64,000 nt of DNA from Arctopsyche grandis (GCF_051622035.1 NC_135358.1:5037501-5101500); one strand, 5' to 3'; counted from the first letter of the stretch, positions 12,912 through 26,949 are shown. Made by a program: numbers and translations. Notes: generated from the letters alone by a model not told the origin.

Positions 12912-13111
12912 CGTGTTGTCTTACCCGGCTTCGCTCAGTATTTGTAATATAAACAGCTTAAACATGGCAAATCTAATAGTAAATATTCATTTGTTTTTTT
13001 TATTTGAATCGAAAAAAATATATATTCAATCGTCGATTTGGGTTTCGATGTTACCAACCAACATTACATAATTACAGAGTTACAAAGTCTCTATCGAAAT
13101 TATATATTAGA
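12912..13111 (-). mobile_element. Helitron family B copy
   Basis: On the minus strand it starts TCTAATATATAATTTCGAT (13111 down) and ends near the hairpin motif GAGCGAAGCCGGGTAAGAC. The terminal CTAG has decayed. Internal blocks match the copy at 57683-57903. Confidence 0.8.
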
Positions 13112-13674
13112 TTACGTATTAATTTCCGTTCTAAATATTTTTACCATACAATAAAGATACACATGTACATATGTATGTATATTATTCATAATAAGTATAA
13201 TGATAAAACTAAGATAAACGATAATATATTAGATATTTGAAACGTTTATTTTAACGTAAAGCAAAACACAATTATATTACGTCGGCCGTGCTTTCCGGTT
13301 TTTAATGAAAAACCCAACCACAAAGGTATTAATTTTAAACAGTTTTTCCTTCGAAGCGAGCTAGTTTTCTCCATACGTACGAGCTGCGGCACATTATTAT
13401 TATTTCAAATAAGATCAGATGCTGGGAAAGATCCGCGAGGCGTGCGAAAGTAAGCCAAGTCCAAACACGAACGATTCGCTTTTCACATCGCTATATATTA
13501 TGCAAAACTATTTGAATATCGTCGAATTTAAATCGAGCACTTTCGCTAGCAAATAAAAATGCTATTCAAAAAGTCAAACTACGCATATTCATTTATAAAA
13601 AATATAATCGTTCAAATTATTTTCATACTACCTTTCATACATACGAATACAGTTTGATTTACTATTAAAGAAAA
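13112..13674. other. Unassigned intergenic stretch
   Basis: AT-rich; nothing recognised. Confidence 0.4.
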
Positions 13675-13770
13675 CTAGTGTTGTCCCCGTTGATTTCAAC
13701 GGGTGGTTTCGGAAGGAATTTATACACGAATTGAAATGTTATATATAAATATGTTATGTTATATATAAAT
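13675..13770 (-). mobile_element. Helitron 3' end, family D
   Basis: On the minus strand it ends with the hairpin CCCGTTGAAATCAACGGG, ten bases, then CTAG followed by T: the classic Helitron 3' end. A related end lies at 38880. The 5' end is not found. Confidence 0.7.
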
Positions 13771-14200
13771 ATAATGTAAAGTAATTTATAGATGCGCGCG
13801 CGCACGTATTAATAGGAAAAGTTGAGTTCACGCATTACACGCTCGTCGATCCAACCCGTTCACCCACTTTGAAATGATGAATGAATGTGTGTGTGTGTGT
13901 CTTCATGGATGTGTGTATGTGTGCACGCTCCTGCACAGCGCATCTGACGCTGACGTCACCCATCGCTGGGGCTGACGTCACTTGGTAGTCAATATCAGGA
14001 GCACATGTCAGAGGCTCCACACCCCCCACTTCCTCGCTACCCCGCTTTCCAGCGTCTCCTCGACACGATCGCACGCCCACATGCCTATAGCGGATGCTTA
14101 AAATGCACCCATTGGTCAGAATGATACGTTCCTCTAATAGGTCAAAGGTTTTAGTCCACGTGGACCAATTTACTCTGATTGGCCCTAAAAGTACTGAAAG
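13771..14200. other. Unassigned GC-rich patch with CRE sites
   Basis: Alternating GC and GT simple repeats at 13795-13925, then GC-rich sequence with two TGACGTCA sites. A minus-strand open frame (13835-14224) has no recognisable domain. Confidence 0.35.
13951..13980. promoter_or_regulatory. Pair of CRE-like sites
   Basis: Perfect palindromic TGACGTCA occurs at 13951-13958 and 13973-13980, 22 bp apart, the binding consensus of CREB/ATF factors. No gene start is recognised next to them. Confidence 0.4.
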
Positions 14201-14202
14201 AG

Positions 14203-14960
14203 TCAGCAAAAAGGTAGGGGACAATCATCCATACTATCGTAAAGACGGCATATATATATGTACATACGTGCGATTGTACTATTAAATGAAGTGTTGTTAT
14301 GACAAATTGTTGTATAGAACAGATTTCTACATCTGGTGAATCGGGCATTAACGTTAAAATCAATTTCGTTCAAAACAGGTGTGTTAAGGATATCATTAGC
14401 AATCTTGTATAAAAGTAACAAATCAGAAACCCTTCTGCGATGAGACAAACTAGCGATCTTAAAAAAAGAGAGTCTGTAATTATAAGTTGGCAACAATCTT
14501 TCAAGACCTTCTTATGGGATAAATAGCGCAGAAAATGCTTCTAAATTGTCCCTAAATGATCTATATGTGTTTGGTAATAAGGAGACCATATGACTGGAGC
14601 ATACTCCATATTACTACAAACCTAACTGTTACAGAGCAATGTCGGAGTATGCGGATTCTTAAAGGGTTTCGCAACTCGGCAGATAAATTCCAATAGCTTG
14701 AATGAATTAGTGACTATATGGTTAAAATGCTCATTAAATGACAGTTTACGATCTATAAGAATACCCAAGTCTCTGGCACAGTTTTTCGTTATAAGGTCTT
14801 CGTTATTAATATTGTAAATGAAGTTAATTAGATTATAATTTGTGGAAAGTGTCAATGAGAAGCATTTTGAGATATTGAGACACATAAGGTTTACAATACA
14901 CCATTCGCATATTGTATCAAACAGAAAACCTTAAGATCATCAGCATTATCAGCATTTTAT
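14203..14960 (-). pseudogene. LINE reverse transcriptase remnant
   Basis: Minus-strand pieces in several frames: an ADDLKVF box near 14930, then LNISKCFSLTLST and ARDLGILIDRKLSFNEHFNH (14622-14885), then LSHRRRVSDLLLLYKIAND with FTRCRNLFY (14203-14496). These are the order and motifs of an insect non-LTR reverse transcriptase. Stops and frameshifts break it. Confidence 0.8.
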
Positions 14961-15203
14961 TAAATATCTCTAGGCACAACATATACTCATGGTATTTGTT
15001 TTTCGTAATTTGTTTTTTTTAATCCCCATACTTGTCCACATGTCCGCCACATACATATATACTCACATGCACACATTTTTTGATTTTTAAATGCTTTTTA
15101 TTATTACGAAATTATGTTCACAATACATCTTATATATATTTTAATAGCTACTGATCTACTGATCATTTTCTATTTTACAATTTAATTTAATTTGGTTAGT
15201 AAT

Positions 15204-15435
15204 TGTTCCGACTTTTGTAATGACGTGTGGCAAACAGTCTTATTAACTGATTGTCGATTGGCATTATTGACGAGTTGGCATTAGTGTCGGCCCAAGCGGA
15301 AATACGCGTCGGTCGACAGAGTCAGCGATCAGACGGCGTACGGACAACTTGTGTTCTCGTACGCTACGCTGAACCACCACGTGCAAATTTTACATTTCAA
15401 TAAACTACATCAAACCATTATCGAAGTCTTTTCCA
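15204..15435 (+). repeat. BEL/Pao 5' LTR
   Basis: Begins TGTTCCGAC and ends TTTTCCA. Contains AATAAA at 15399-15404. A possible primer-binding site starts with TGG at 15439; its tRNA was not identified. Confidence 0.95.
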
Positions 15436-15966
15436 TGATGGTCACTTCGAACCGGACACCAGTAACCTAGGCCACAACACCAAACGGACAAACCATTAGG
15501 AAAAAACGTGGTCGAGAAAAAATGGATGTCAATTAAGAAATCGGTATCGTTCCTTTGTTACTATCCATACCTTTCCAATACTAATAACATGTTTGCTTCT
15601 ATTTCAGCAATATATTGATTGATGTACAGAGGTACATGACCGCGTGATTGACGCAGAAAATATATAAATAAAAACATAACCTACAAAGACGCATGGGACA
15701 CAGAGGTAATCCAAAATTATCGGAACGATCACATAAACATCGTAAAGGATATTCAAGTAAGTGAATGTATTCAATCTCAGGCAATCTGTTCAAAAGGCAA
15801 TCATGTGGGTAGGTCAGTTTTTAAAATATGTTTTAAAGTATAACAATTAATTAACGCGATTGTATAAAATAATATCGCGCTACGAAGGAATGTTTCATCG
15901 GTCGCATCGAATTTCGTATTAAAAGTGTAAAATCAGATGTAGTGTAAAATTAGCAAAGCACGTGGG

Positions 15967-16400
15967 GAATTATACTTGTAGCCCCAAAGTGGCTTAAACC
16001 AAGTACATACCGGTATATTCATATCGGTAGATCTTTGTTTCTTAATGTGTGTAGAAACACCCTCCCCCCCCCCCCCCTTCCACGATAAATGTGGAATTAT
16101 ACTTGTAGCCCCAAAGTGGCTTAAACCAAGTACATACCGGTATATTCATATCGGTAGATCTTTGTTTCTTAATGTGTGTAGAAACACCCTCCCCCCCCCC
16201 CCCCTTCCACGATAAATGTGGAATTACACTTGTAGCCCCAAAGTGGATTAAATCAAGTACATACCGGCATATTCATACATCGGTAGATCTCTTTGTTTCA
16301 TAATGTGTGATGAAACAGTGGTGATTTAAAATAAATCACAAGACTTGTAGCCCCAAAGTGGTTTAAATCAAGCACCCACCAATTTAGGGTTGTTATTTCT
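15967..16400 (+). repeat. 127-bp tandem repeats in the BEL leader
   Basis: TGTAGCCCCAAAGTGG recurs at 15977, 16104, 16231 and about 16346. The first three units are spaced exactly 127 bp, and the fourth is shortened and diverged. The first two units are nearly identical and each carries a long pure C tract. It lies between the 5' LTR and the gag start. Confidence 0.92.
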
Positions 16401-16567
16401 TCCAAAATATGTTGGATAGATTCTGGTGATAATAGTTAAAGTAGAATATTAAGATTCACGGTTAATCATTGAATATTATTACCTTATCTCTACGAATAGT
16501 TCAATTGACAGCTATAGTAGAGAATAACTGTATTTATGAGACGAAATAGTGCAACTTTCTGAAACAA

Positions 16568-19500
16568 ATGTCAAGTGCTGAAAACGAGGAAATAGAAGCT
16601 TCGACTTCCCAGTCGCATAAAGGTCGAAATCCAACTAGGGACGTAGAACCTATTAGAGACAGGTCAAGCTCTAGAATACATCAGACTCGAAGTCAGACTC
16701 AATCGATAAAAACATTAGCGAAAGAAAATAAAGTAGAAGTTACAATGACGTCAATAGAATTAAGGTATTCGGGCGCGTTTAAAAGACTACAGGAGAAAAT
16801 AGACAGAATCTCCGAAATAAATGAAGGACAGTATCAATTTATTGAAAAAGCATACGACTATCTCCAAAAACTCCATTATGAGTATTTAGACAACATCACA
16901 GATATAGAGCAGGCGGATCAAATAGACGAAGAGTTCTACATAATCACAATGACAATTCAAAATCTTAAAGCAGCATTAGAGAGACAATCCATTCAAGATG
17001 GTAAACTGAAGGTAGAGCAAGCAACAATTAAATTTGCTAGAGATAAGTTACCGACGTTAACCATTCCCACATTTCAGGGAGATCCATCTGAATGGCAATC
17101 GTTTCAACAAGCTTTTAAGAATATAATAGGAAACAAAACGGAATATTCGAATGTCACGAAATTGCAATATTTGCATCAATCCTTAATCGGTCCCGCTTTG
17201 GCAGCTGTATCAGGTTTAGATATTAGCTCAGACAATTACGAAATAGCTTGGAGTATTTTAGACAAGCAATATAATTTACCAAGACTTAATCTCAAAACTA
17301 GGATTAATTCACTTTGTGACTTAAAATTAATCACAAGAGAATCACATATCGAATTGAGAAATCTATTGAATCAGGTAACAGTGTGTATTAAAAACATTGA
17401 ATCGTTGGGTTACGCGAGAGAAATTTTAGATCCATGGGTAACATGTTTAGTTCTAAGGAAATTACCTTTTAATCTAGTAAGAGACTGGGAAATATCGCTG
17501 GTGAGCAGAGAAATGCCACCATATGAAAGTTTAGAGACATTCTTGCAGAATAGATGTAATGTATTACAATCTACTGCATCTGTAACTACGGTGAAGGAAT
17601 TCCCTCATAGTCGTCAAAGAATCATGAGAACTCATGTCGCGAACAAAAACCCATCAAGTAAGGTAAACGCATGCGCATTCTGTCGAAATAATCATTTCAT
17701 AGGCAAATGTGATAAATTCAAAGCAAAATCCAGTATGGAAAGAAATGAATTCGTTAAATCTAATAACATGTGTTTTAAATGTTTAAATTCATCGCATAAG
17801 ATAACAAATTGCAAGTCTAACTATAATTGCTTAAGGTGCAAACAAAACCATCATACTTTGTTGCATCAGGACGATACATTTAGTTCAAATAATACGGGAA
17901 GGAAGTCAATTAATGCTCATTCTACTCATTTCTCTCAAAGGGAGATAATTTTACCGACGGTACAAGTAGACATTATAACGTCCAATGGAACGGTCGTGAA
18001 GGGTCGCACATTATTAGATTCCGGCTCACAAGTCAACTATGTTACCACATCTTTCGCTAAGAAGAATAACTTCAAATTAGAGAAAATCTCTCAAAAAATT
18101 GTAGGTATCGCTAATCAAGAAAGTAGCATTCGTCACATCACCAAGGTGACCATAAGGTCTTCAACCACTAATTACTCAACCAAAGTGTTGTGTTTGGTAT
18201 TACCAGAAATTACTGGCGAAATTCCAACTGTGAAACTGGATCAACAGTTAATTTCAATACCAGCGGGAATCAAGTTATCAGATCCCCTTTGGAATAAACC
18301 GACGCCAATCGATTTATTGCTCGGCGCCGAGATTTGCGTTCATGCTATGAAAGCAGGAACCATCCAGTTAGGAAAAGGTATGCCTATCTTAAAGGATACC
18401 GAATTCGGATGGACAATAGTTGGTCCATATCCCGAAGTAAATAATGCTCCAGGGAAGAGCCACATAGGCTTAAGTCAATTAGACAGTCACATTCAAAACT
18501 TTTGGATGATAAACCAGGTTCCTATTGTAAAACATCAATCTCTTGAGGAGAAAAGATGTGAGGAACATTTCCAAGCACACACATCACGAGATAAAAACGG
18601 TAGATTTTGTGTAGCTTTACCATATAAAAATTCCCCGGTAGTATTAGGAAGTTCATTGCACATTGCGGAGAAAAGACACAAAACTTTGGAAAGACGTTTT
18701 TTAGCCAATAATAATTTAAAAATGGAATACAATAAAGTTTTAGAAGAGTATATAAATTCAGGACATATGTCAGAGTGTGAACCTCCGGAGGCACATGAGG
18801 TTCATTGTTATTCACCTCATCACGTCGTAGTTAAGGAGTCTAGCCTTACCACTAAATATCGTGTAGTTTTTGATGCGTCCGCAAAGACAACGTCCAATAT
18901 CTCACTAAATAATATTTTGATGGTGGGACCTAGTGTCCAATCAGATTGGTTAAATTTATTTTTATTAAAACTTATTGAACTCATTCCTCAGACAATCTTC
19001 AAAAAATGGAAGGATTGTCAATTATCCAATACAGTCATGAAACTTTATAAAATTCCTAGATTGATAATACTAAATAATGCCATTAATATACAGGCACACG
19101 GATTTTGTGACGCATCCGAGAAAGCTTATGGTGCTTGTATTTATGTAAAATGTACTGATCAATTGGGAAATTCCAAATGTCATCTTGTGTGTTCTCGTTC
19201 GAGAGTCGCTCCGCTCAGTTTTGTAACTATTCCGCGTTTAGAGCTGTGCTCCGCTATGTTATTATCAAAGTTAATGAAGTCAACAATAGACCAATTAACA
19301 ATTCATATTAATGAAAAATATTATTGGACGGATTCAACCGTCGCATTGCATTGGATTAGAGGAGAGTCATGTAAATGGACCACCTTCGTTGCCAATCGAG
19401 TGGCCGAAATCCAATCAATATCTCAACCCATTGAGTGGTACCATGTCTCCTCTACAGACAATCCAGCAGATTTAATTTCTCGAGGGACTCAACCATCAGA

Positions 19501-20779
19501 ATTAAATCATAATTCGTTATGGTGGGACGGCCCTAGTTGGTTGAAATTAGACGAATCACGATGGCCTCGAAGACCTCCTGAGATCACAATAGATCTTCCA
19601 GAGAGAAGGGTAGTCACTAACGCTACCCTTGTGAGGGAAAATAATTGGATAGATAAATATTCTCATCTTCCAAGACTCCTTCGAGTTTTATCATATGTTC
19701 GTCGGCCACTAAGGAATAAACAATTAAACGTTAAAGAAAATAACGAACCGTCCGCTTTAGAATTAAATGATGCTTTAAATAATTTGATTAGGTTATCGCA
19801 AATGGAATCATTTCCATTGGAATATCGTTTGCTGAGCAAGGGACATCCAATTCCCAGTAGCAGTAAATTAGCTAAATTGTCCCCTCTATTCCACGAGAAT
19901 TTAATTTGTGTTGGAAGTAGACTTCCTCTGGGAACAACTCTATCAACGTCACCCATTATCTTGTCAAATAAGCATAAACTTACACACATGATTGTCCGAG
20001 ACGCGCACTTGAAATATATTCACTTGGGTACTCAAGCCTTACTGTCGTTATTGCGGCAGACCTATTGGCCATTGGCCGGACATAATACTGTCAAAGGAGT
20101 GGTGCGTTCATGTGTCATTTGTTTCAGAAATAAACCACTGTCACACAATAGATTAATGGGATTACTCCCGCTTGAACGTACCACTGCGAATTTTCCTTTC
20201 AGTCATGTGGGGATAGACTTCGCAGGACCTTTTCCTGTGAAGAGTGGTTGCAATAAGAATTCTAAGATAATTAAGGGTTACGTTTGTGTCTTTGTGTGTT
20301 TTTCCAGTAAGGCAGTTCACTTGGAACTTGTCGGAGACTTAACGAGTTCAAATTTCTTAAATTGTTTAAGAAGATTCGTAGCCAGACGTGGCAGGCCCAA
20401 TACGATATATTCCGACAATGCTACTAATTTTGTCGGTGCAAGTCGTGAACTCGTTAATTTAGTAAAATTAATTTACGAACGTCCTCATGAGGAGAAGCTA
20501 CTACGGTATGTAGCCTCCGAAGGGATTCGTTGGAAGTTTAACCCGCCAAGGGCGCCTCACATGGGAGGGCTGTGGGAAGCAGCGGTTAAATCCATGAAGA
20601 TTCATTTAAACAAGGTGTTAAAGGCCACCACCTTAAATTTCGAATCATTTTGTACGGTATTGACTCAAATAGAAGCTTGCATGAATTCCCGTCCTCTTAG
20701 TCCCTTGTCTTCGGATCCACTAGACCTTTTACCCCTCACACCTGGACATTTCTTAATTGGCTCTTCCAATGGAGGTTAA
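16568..20779 (+). pseudogene. BEL/Pao gag-pol polyprotein with internal deletion
   Basis: 1403 codons from an ATG at 16568. Domains in order: a coiled N-terminal region; gag-like core near residue 160 (LPTLTIPTFQGDPSEWQSF); three zinc knuckles near residues 368-435 (CAFC, CFKC, CLRC); retroviral-type aspartic protease with LLDSGSQ near 483; the start of reverse transcriptase (YRVVFDASAK) near 764; RNase H with GFCDASEKAYGA near 845 and WTDSTVALHWI near 918; integrase with a zinc-binding HHCC region and D, D, E residues in GIDFAGP, YSDNATNF and GLWEAA near 1216-1336. Between about 18940 and 19080 the reverse transcriptase palm is missing although the frame stays open, so the copy cannot copy itself. 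The frame ends early at about 20779. Confidence 0.92.
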
Positions 20780-21176
20780 ATATAACACTAATGTCCATGC
20801 CAATCTGCTTCAGATACAATTGACCACAGCAGCATTTTGGAAACGTTGGTCGGCGGAATATTTACATTCTTTGCAGTTACGACACAAATGGAAGAAGGAC
20901 TCGAGCAACAATCTGAGTGTGGGTCAAATGGTCCTGTTAAAGGAGGAACACATGCTGCCAACCCGATGGGTCTTGGGTCGAGTCACTAAATTGTATCCCG
21001 GACCAGATGGCAGAGTTCGAGTCGTCGACGTCTTTACTGCCAGCGGAGAGTTTCGTCGGTCCAGTCATCTAGTGGCGCCATTGCCGATTCTACCACAAGG
21101 ACCACTTGACAGGAAGGAAGATCAGCAAGAGGGAGGAGAAACAGCAGCTTCAATTCCGTCAACTTCGGTAGCTTAG
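20757..21176 (+). pseudogene. BEL/Pao integrase C-terminal part, out of frame
   Basis: It continues the polyprotein in another frame: FWKRWSAEYLHSLQLRHKWK, VGQMVLLKEEHMLPTRW and LGRVTKLYPGPDGRVRVVDV are the DUF-type C-terminal domain that follows BEL/Pao integrases. The overlap with the main frame at 20757-20779 marks the shift. A mutation is more likely than a programmed shift because the copy is already deleted elsewhere. Confidence 0.88.
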
Positions 21177-22240
21177 TTTAACCCGAAGACACTACCCCCA
21201 ACTCATATTATTTATTAGATGTAATCATGAGTTTAAATCATTCAATGTTAATAGTAGTACTCCGTAATTCACTTTAATTGTGTTGTGTGTATAATTTAAG
21301 CTATTTTCATTTTAACATTCGGCAGTATATATCTCCGAATTTAATCTAATCATTTTGTCTTTATAATATAAGACTTGTCTCATGTCATCACTCGGAAGGA
21401 TTATATCCGAGTTTAAAATAAAAATTTAAATTTAAAAATTTAAAATAAACTGTTCAAATTTGACAGTTAAAATTAGATTCATGATTTGTTAATGTTAGTC
21501 TCCAAGCCACACTTAATGGAGCATCTTAAATTATTTCATGTCTACTTAATTATAACTTGCCGGGAGTCATCCGCAGGTCTTATGTTTCTTGTTATGAAAA
21601 CATAAGTTAACTCTTACTGTTTATAGTATTTATGTGAATCATAGAATAAGTAAATATTATAATACTGAACATTTCAATGTTTAACGTAGAGACATCTATA
21701 ATCATAGTTCACTTTCATTTCCTGCTTGTAGGAATGAATGAATGACTTTCCAATTTACTTTTAATTTAGCAATGTTTGTGTTACTTATTGATGAAATCAA
21801 GTTAACTTAGGAGCATTACACTCACTAATCAAGTTAAGTTGATCGGTAATAGCTGATCTGTATTGACTACTGTAATAGTGTCAACATTGTATTGTCTAAG
21901 TTAACATCAAGATGAGGAATGCTTAAGTTTTAAACCATATACAGTCCACTCTCTCTTCTTTAAAGTAAACTTATCTTGTAATGCTTATTCACAGCTTCAA
22001 AGGAGATGTCAAAAATTTTAATGTAAATAGAAACAACATTCACCAGAGGTATATCTATAAGTTGAAATATTACTGAACCAATAAATTGATTTTATCCTCA
22101 CACTGGATGAGGCAAAGGTTTCATTATTCACCCTCTATTTAATTATTTGAAGAGCTATGATTTATTGTAAACGACTCGTCAGTAATGCTGTAACTCTGTA
22201 GAATAACTGTATTGTTCAACAGTTTTCCTATGTGGGACTA
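21177..22240 (+). other. BEL/Pao 3' untranslated region
   Basis: About 1.06 kb of AT-rich sequence between the last coding region and the 3' LTR. No envelope-like frame or other gene is seen. Confidence 0.75.
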
Positions 22241-22472
22241 TGTTCCGACTTTTGTAATGACGTGTGGCAAACAGTCTTATTAACTGATTGTCGATTGGCA
22301 TTATTGACGAGTTGGCATTAGTGTCGGCCCAAGCGGAAATACGCGACGGTCGACAGAGTCAGCGATCAGACGGCGTACGGACAACTTGTGTTCTCGTACG
22401 CTACGCTGAACCACCACGTGCAAATTTTACATTTCAATAAACTACATCAAACCATTATCGAAGTCTTTTCCA
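22241..22472 (+). repeat. BEL/Pao 3' LTR
   Basis: Same length as the 5' LTR with one mismatch (position 106 of the LTR). Followed by the GTAAT target duplication. Confidence 0.95.
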
Positions 22473-22793
22473 GTAATCATAGTATTATATTATTATAATG
22501 TTAATCTATAGCATAATAGGAAAAAGAGCTCAAAAACCTGTTTACAATCCTTATAAATGTTCATAATACATCTAATACATAATATTAATTAAAGACTCTC
22601 TAAAGTCGATGACCTAAAGCAGATTGTGTTTAGGTAATCTGTGTTTATACCTGAAGGGTATAGACATTTTATTGTAATCACCGAGACTCTTCACAAGTAT
22701 GTTAGTATGGTTATTAGTGATTCTGTCATAGAATCTACTTGTTAGTTTGTTAGTAATGTCTGTAACAAACGGAATATTATATATGGCATGCAG

Positions 22794-23287
22794 TTATTTC
22801 AAGTTAGTATATATGGGTGTATTATAAATTATTTTTAGGGATTTATTTTGTATTACTTGGAGCTTGGAATGATTAGTATTCGAGGCGTTATTCCATACAG
22901 GTGAAGCATAGGTTAATAATGGTAATATGAGCGCGCGATATAATTTTATTTTATTTTGAGTTGATAAAGAACTATGGCGATTAAATATTGGATATTGGAC
23001 TGCCATTTCAGACTTTCTCCAGAGGGGATTTTCAGATCTGAACTTGACTTATGCTTTCTAACACTAAAGAATATGGCGTCTGTTTTGGTTTGATTAATTT
23101 GAATTTTCCACTTAGTGAAGTGTTCAGTCATTGTTTTAATTGCAAATTCAAGATTTTTAAGAATAGTGTCTGGTTTTTTGCTACTTGTGAAGCAAGCGGT
23201 ATCATCTGCATATAGGGCTATGTGACAGTTTTCGCATACATTTATATATATGTACATATTTTCATATATTATTCTGGGTAAATTCAA
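22794..23287 (-). pseudogene. Jockey-like reverse transcriptase remnant
   Basis: Two overlapping frames (23287-22946 and 23006-22794) give the catalytic-box region ALYADDTACF and then the downstream thumb region LTYASPVWNNASNTNHSKLQ. The frame breaks between them and the protein is truncated upstream, so it is not functional. Confidence 0.85.
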
Positions 23288-23290
23288 ATA

Positions 23291-23940
23291 GTTATGTCAA
23301 ACTATTTTTAGGTGCGTTGTATAATAGTATACTGCCACACTAGGGTAGATTAAGCCATCTTTAAACGGCCCATCGTATAAATAAGACCACCGCGGTTTCT
23401 CGTTGGTTTAGCAGGGGGGGTTGCGGGTGTGATAGGCCCTAGTTCGGTTTGCCGCCGCAAAATTGATAAGTTCAGAAATAAATAAACTAACTGCATCCGG
23501 CAGGGTTGACTAACGTCGCTCGATTTATTGACAAAGTTGGGGTTTATCTAGCCAGGCCATCACTTGCCGGCTTCCTTCGTTAGCTGGCAACCCGCAGACG
23601 GGGTGGGGGTCGCCGCGACCCCGACGCCAATCCTTCCACCAGAGATTACCATTTTTGAGCTAATAAATCTTTGGGTCACGCCACCGATTACCGATTTTGA
23701 CGTTTGGCCGCTTGATTAAAAACCCCATTATGTTCGCTTTGATTCCGTTCAATTACATACTTCCAACTCGCAGCCCGGTCACTGATACTGATTGGATAAC
23801 TTGTCGACAGTCGCACTTGATGTGCGTACAATGAAAATCAATTCACTATTCATTATGTCTTAATAGGGTAGAAAATCTGTATGTACCTATAGCCAATTCT
23901 AAATTACTGCTAAAGCCCCAAAAAACGTTTTAACTAAAGT
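23291..23940. other. Unassigned stretch with GC-rich core
   Basis: From about 23380 to 23640 it is GC-rich (for example GGGGTGGGGGTCGCCGCGAC). No open frame, RNA gene or mobile-element end was recognised. Confidence 0.35.
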
Positions 23941-25060
23941 TTTTACTTTATCTATGTATGAATGAACATATGTACGTAATAACAATAGATGAGGTTTTGT
24001 GATGATGCGAAAATTCGAACTCGGTATTTTCACTGATTCGAACTCAGAATCGATCACTTATCACATTTTCATGTTCTAGAAAAAAATGTGTGTGTGTTCG
24101 TATGTGTATCTCTATATTTTGGTTTTTTTTAACACCATTAGTCCATTCGAACTGAAACTTGGTATCAATTACTAAAATGCTTATCGATACGACATAAAGT
24201 TTTTTCAAATTTTTGAGTTATGACCAGCTATGGCCAGAAATGGTATCTCCCCATTATATGTGTCCTCTTTTTTAAAGATTTTATATTCAATTTCTCACAT
24301 GCAATAGAAATTATAAATTTTAAACAGTTATATTTTCTTAATATTTTTACCTCAACCGGAAGTAGTGCTTTTCTCAGTTGCCTCGGGGTGTATTGAACTT
24401 AAATTTTATACATATCTGGAAGTATAAGTCTAATACCATGTTATATATAAAATTCGATGAAAACCCGTCAACCGGAAGTTCAATTTATCATTATTCAATT
24501 TTATTCCACTATTATTTTGGACCCATTAAAGGTGTGTGCTCTTCACGAGAAAATTCAAGTGTAATTCTTGTATCAGTGATGAAAATGAAAAAAAATCATT
24601 AAATTTAATTAACCGGAAATGGTATTTTTTCCTCTTGGAAAAGTAAAAAATGTTGTGACCACACGATTTTACTACTAACTGAGAGTTGATAAGGTTTTGA
24701 ATAGAATTTTAGTTTTGAATAGAACCGGAAGTAGTAATTTATTTCATTATTTTTTTTTACTTTTTAAAGTATTTCCATCTTTTTGATATTTTATGATTAT
24801 AATATTTAAAGGGATTTTGTGTAATAAAATAATTTTAAACAAAATCCGACAACCGAAAATAGAACTTTTTTCTTGTGAAGTTTCCCTACATTTGCGCTCA
24901 ATTTGTATCAAAAATGCTGTCATAGCTGGTATATGTATGTATGTTTCACTATCGAATTTTGTTTTTAATACTTTTTTTATTCCTCAAACACATACAAAAT
25001 TTGTGGTTTGGTCACATCCATTTTTTTATATTGGCATTAATCCAAACACAATTCTAGAAA
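23941..25060 (+). repeat. CCGGAAGT-type dispersed repeat, copy 1
   Basis: Opens TTTTACTTTATCTATGTA and shares CAATAGATGAGGTTTTGTGA, TTCGAACTGAAACTTGGTAT-type and repeated ACCGGAAGT motifs with copies at 52026 and 32085/33600. It ends near GGTCACATCCATTTTTTT. No transposase is encoded. Confidence 0.8.
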
Positions 25061-25592
25061 ATAACAAAACTTTTGAGTACACATGGTGGTTAAATTCTGT
25101 ACAGCATATATGTATGTGCATACATATTTCTTTGATATATGTACATATGTATGTACGTTGGAGAATTAAAAGGGTTTAAAACTATGTGCAGTTGACGCCA
25201 TCGCTTCTGACTTACTTCCGCCGGAAGAAGGCTTTCAAGAGAGGGGGGAGGGGTAGGTCAGTGCTTCTCAGCGGATATGACTAGATACAAACTAAGCTGG
25301 TAGTTACTTCGCGTAAAAGTGAACAAATCCACCAACACTCATTAAACGCACGCAAATGTTTCTTTTTTCAAATTTTGAAATAGCTGATTTTCCCCAGACT
25401 GGAAGCGCTTCGCGGCTTATTACACTTTTCCTCGGAGATGTCTGGAAAAACACAAACAAACCTCTGAAAACATCCATCGAAGGTTTGAAACTTCTTCGTC
25501 CATGCAATAACATTTACAGTTTCGCTCCGTGACTAAGGGGTTTTTCTCGAAATCATAACAAACGGTTAAATCCCACACGTTTGTAAGTATTA
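25061..25592. other. Unassigned intergenic stretch
   Basis: No gene or element recognised. Confidence 0.4.

Positions 25593-26949
<1,357 letters not shown>

Larger units (their letters stand above)
15204..22472 (+). mobile_element. BEL/Pao LTR retrotransposon, young but defective
   Basis: Two 232-bp LTRs (15204-15435, 22241-22472) enclose a gag-pol frame. The 5-bp target duplication GTAAT flanks it (15199-15203, 22473-22477), the size expected of BEL/Pao. The LTRs differ at one position (T at 15309, A at 22346), so insertion was recent. The coding region lacks the reverse transcriptase core and is frameshifted at about 20760. No envelope frame is seen. Confidence 0.95.
15075..23290 (-). mobile_element. 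Jockey-type LINE, 5'-truncated, split by a BEL element
   Basis: The minus-strand LINE runs from about 23290 to 22473 and resumes from 15203 to about 15075 after the BEL/Pao insertion. It encodes YADDTACFTSSKKPDTI and WKIQINQTKTDAIFF, then after a frameshift YRALILPLLTYASPVWNN. Its A-rich 3' end is at about 15075-15085. A second copy of the same 3' region, without BEL, lies at 37231-37676. Confidence 0.85.

Noticed and set aside
18522..18815. Minus-strand frame of 97 codons
   Set aside because: Antisense shadow of the BEL gag-pol frame.
20757..20779. Programmed ribosomal frameshift in BEL pol
   Set aside because: No obvious slippery site and stem-loop was recognised, and the copy already carries a deletion, so a plain mutation is simpler.
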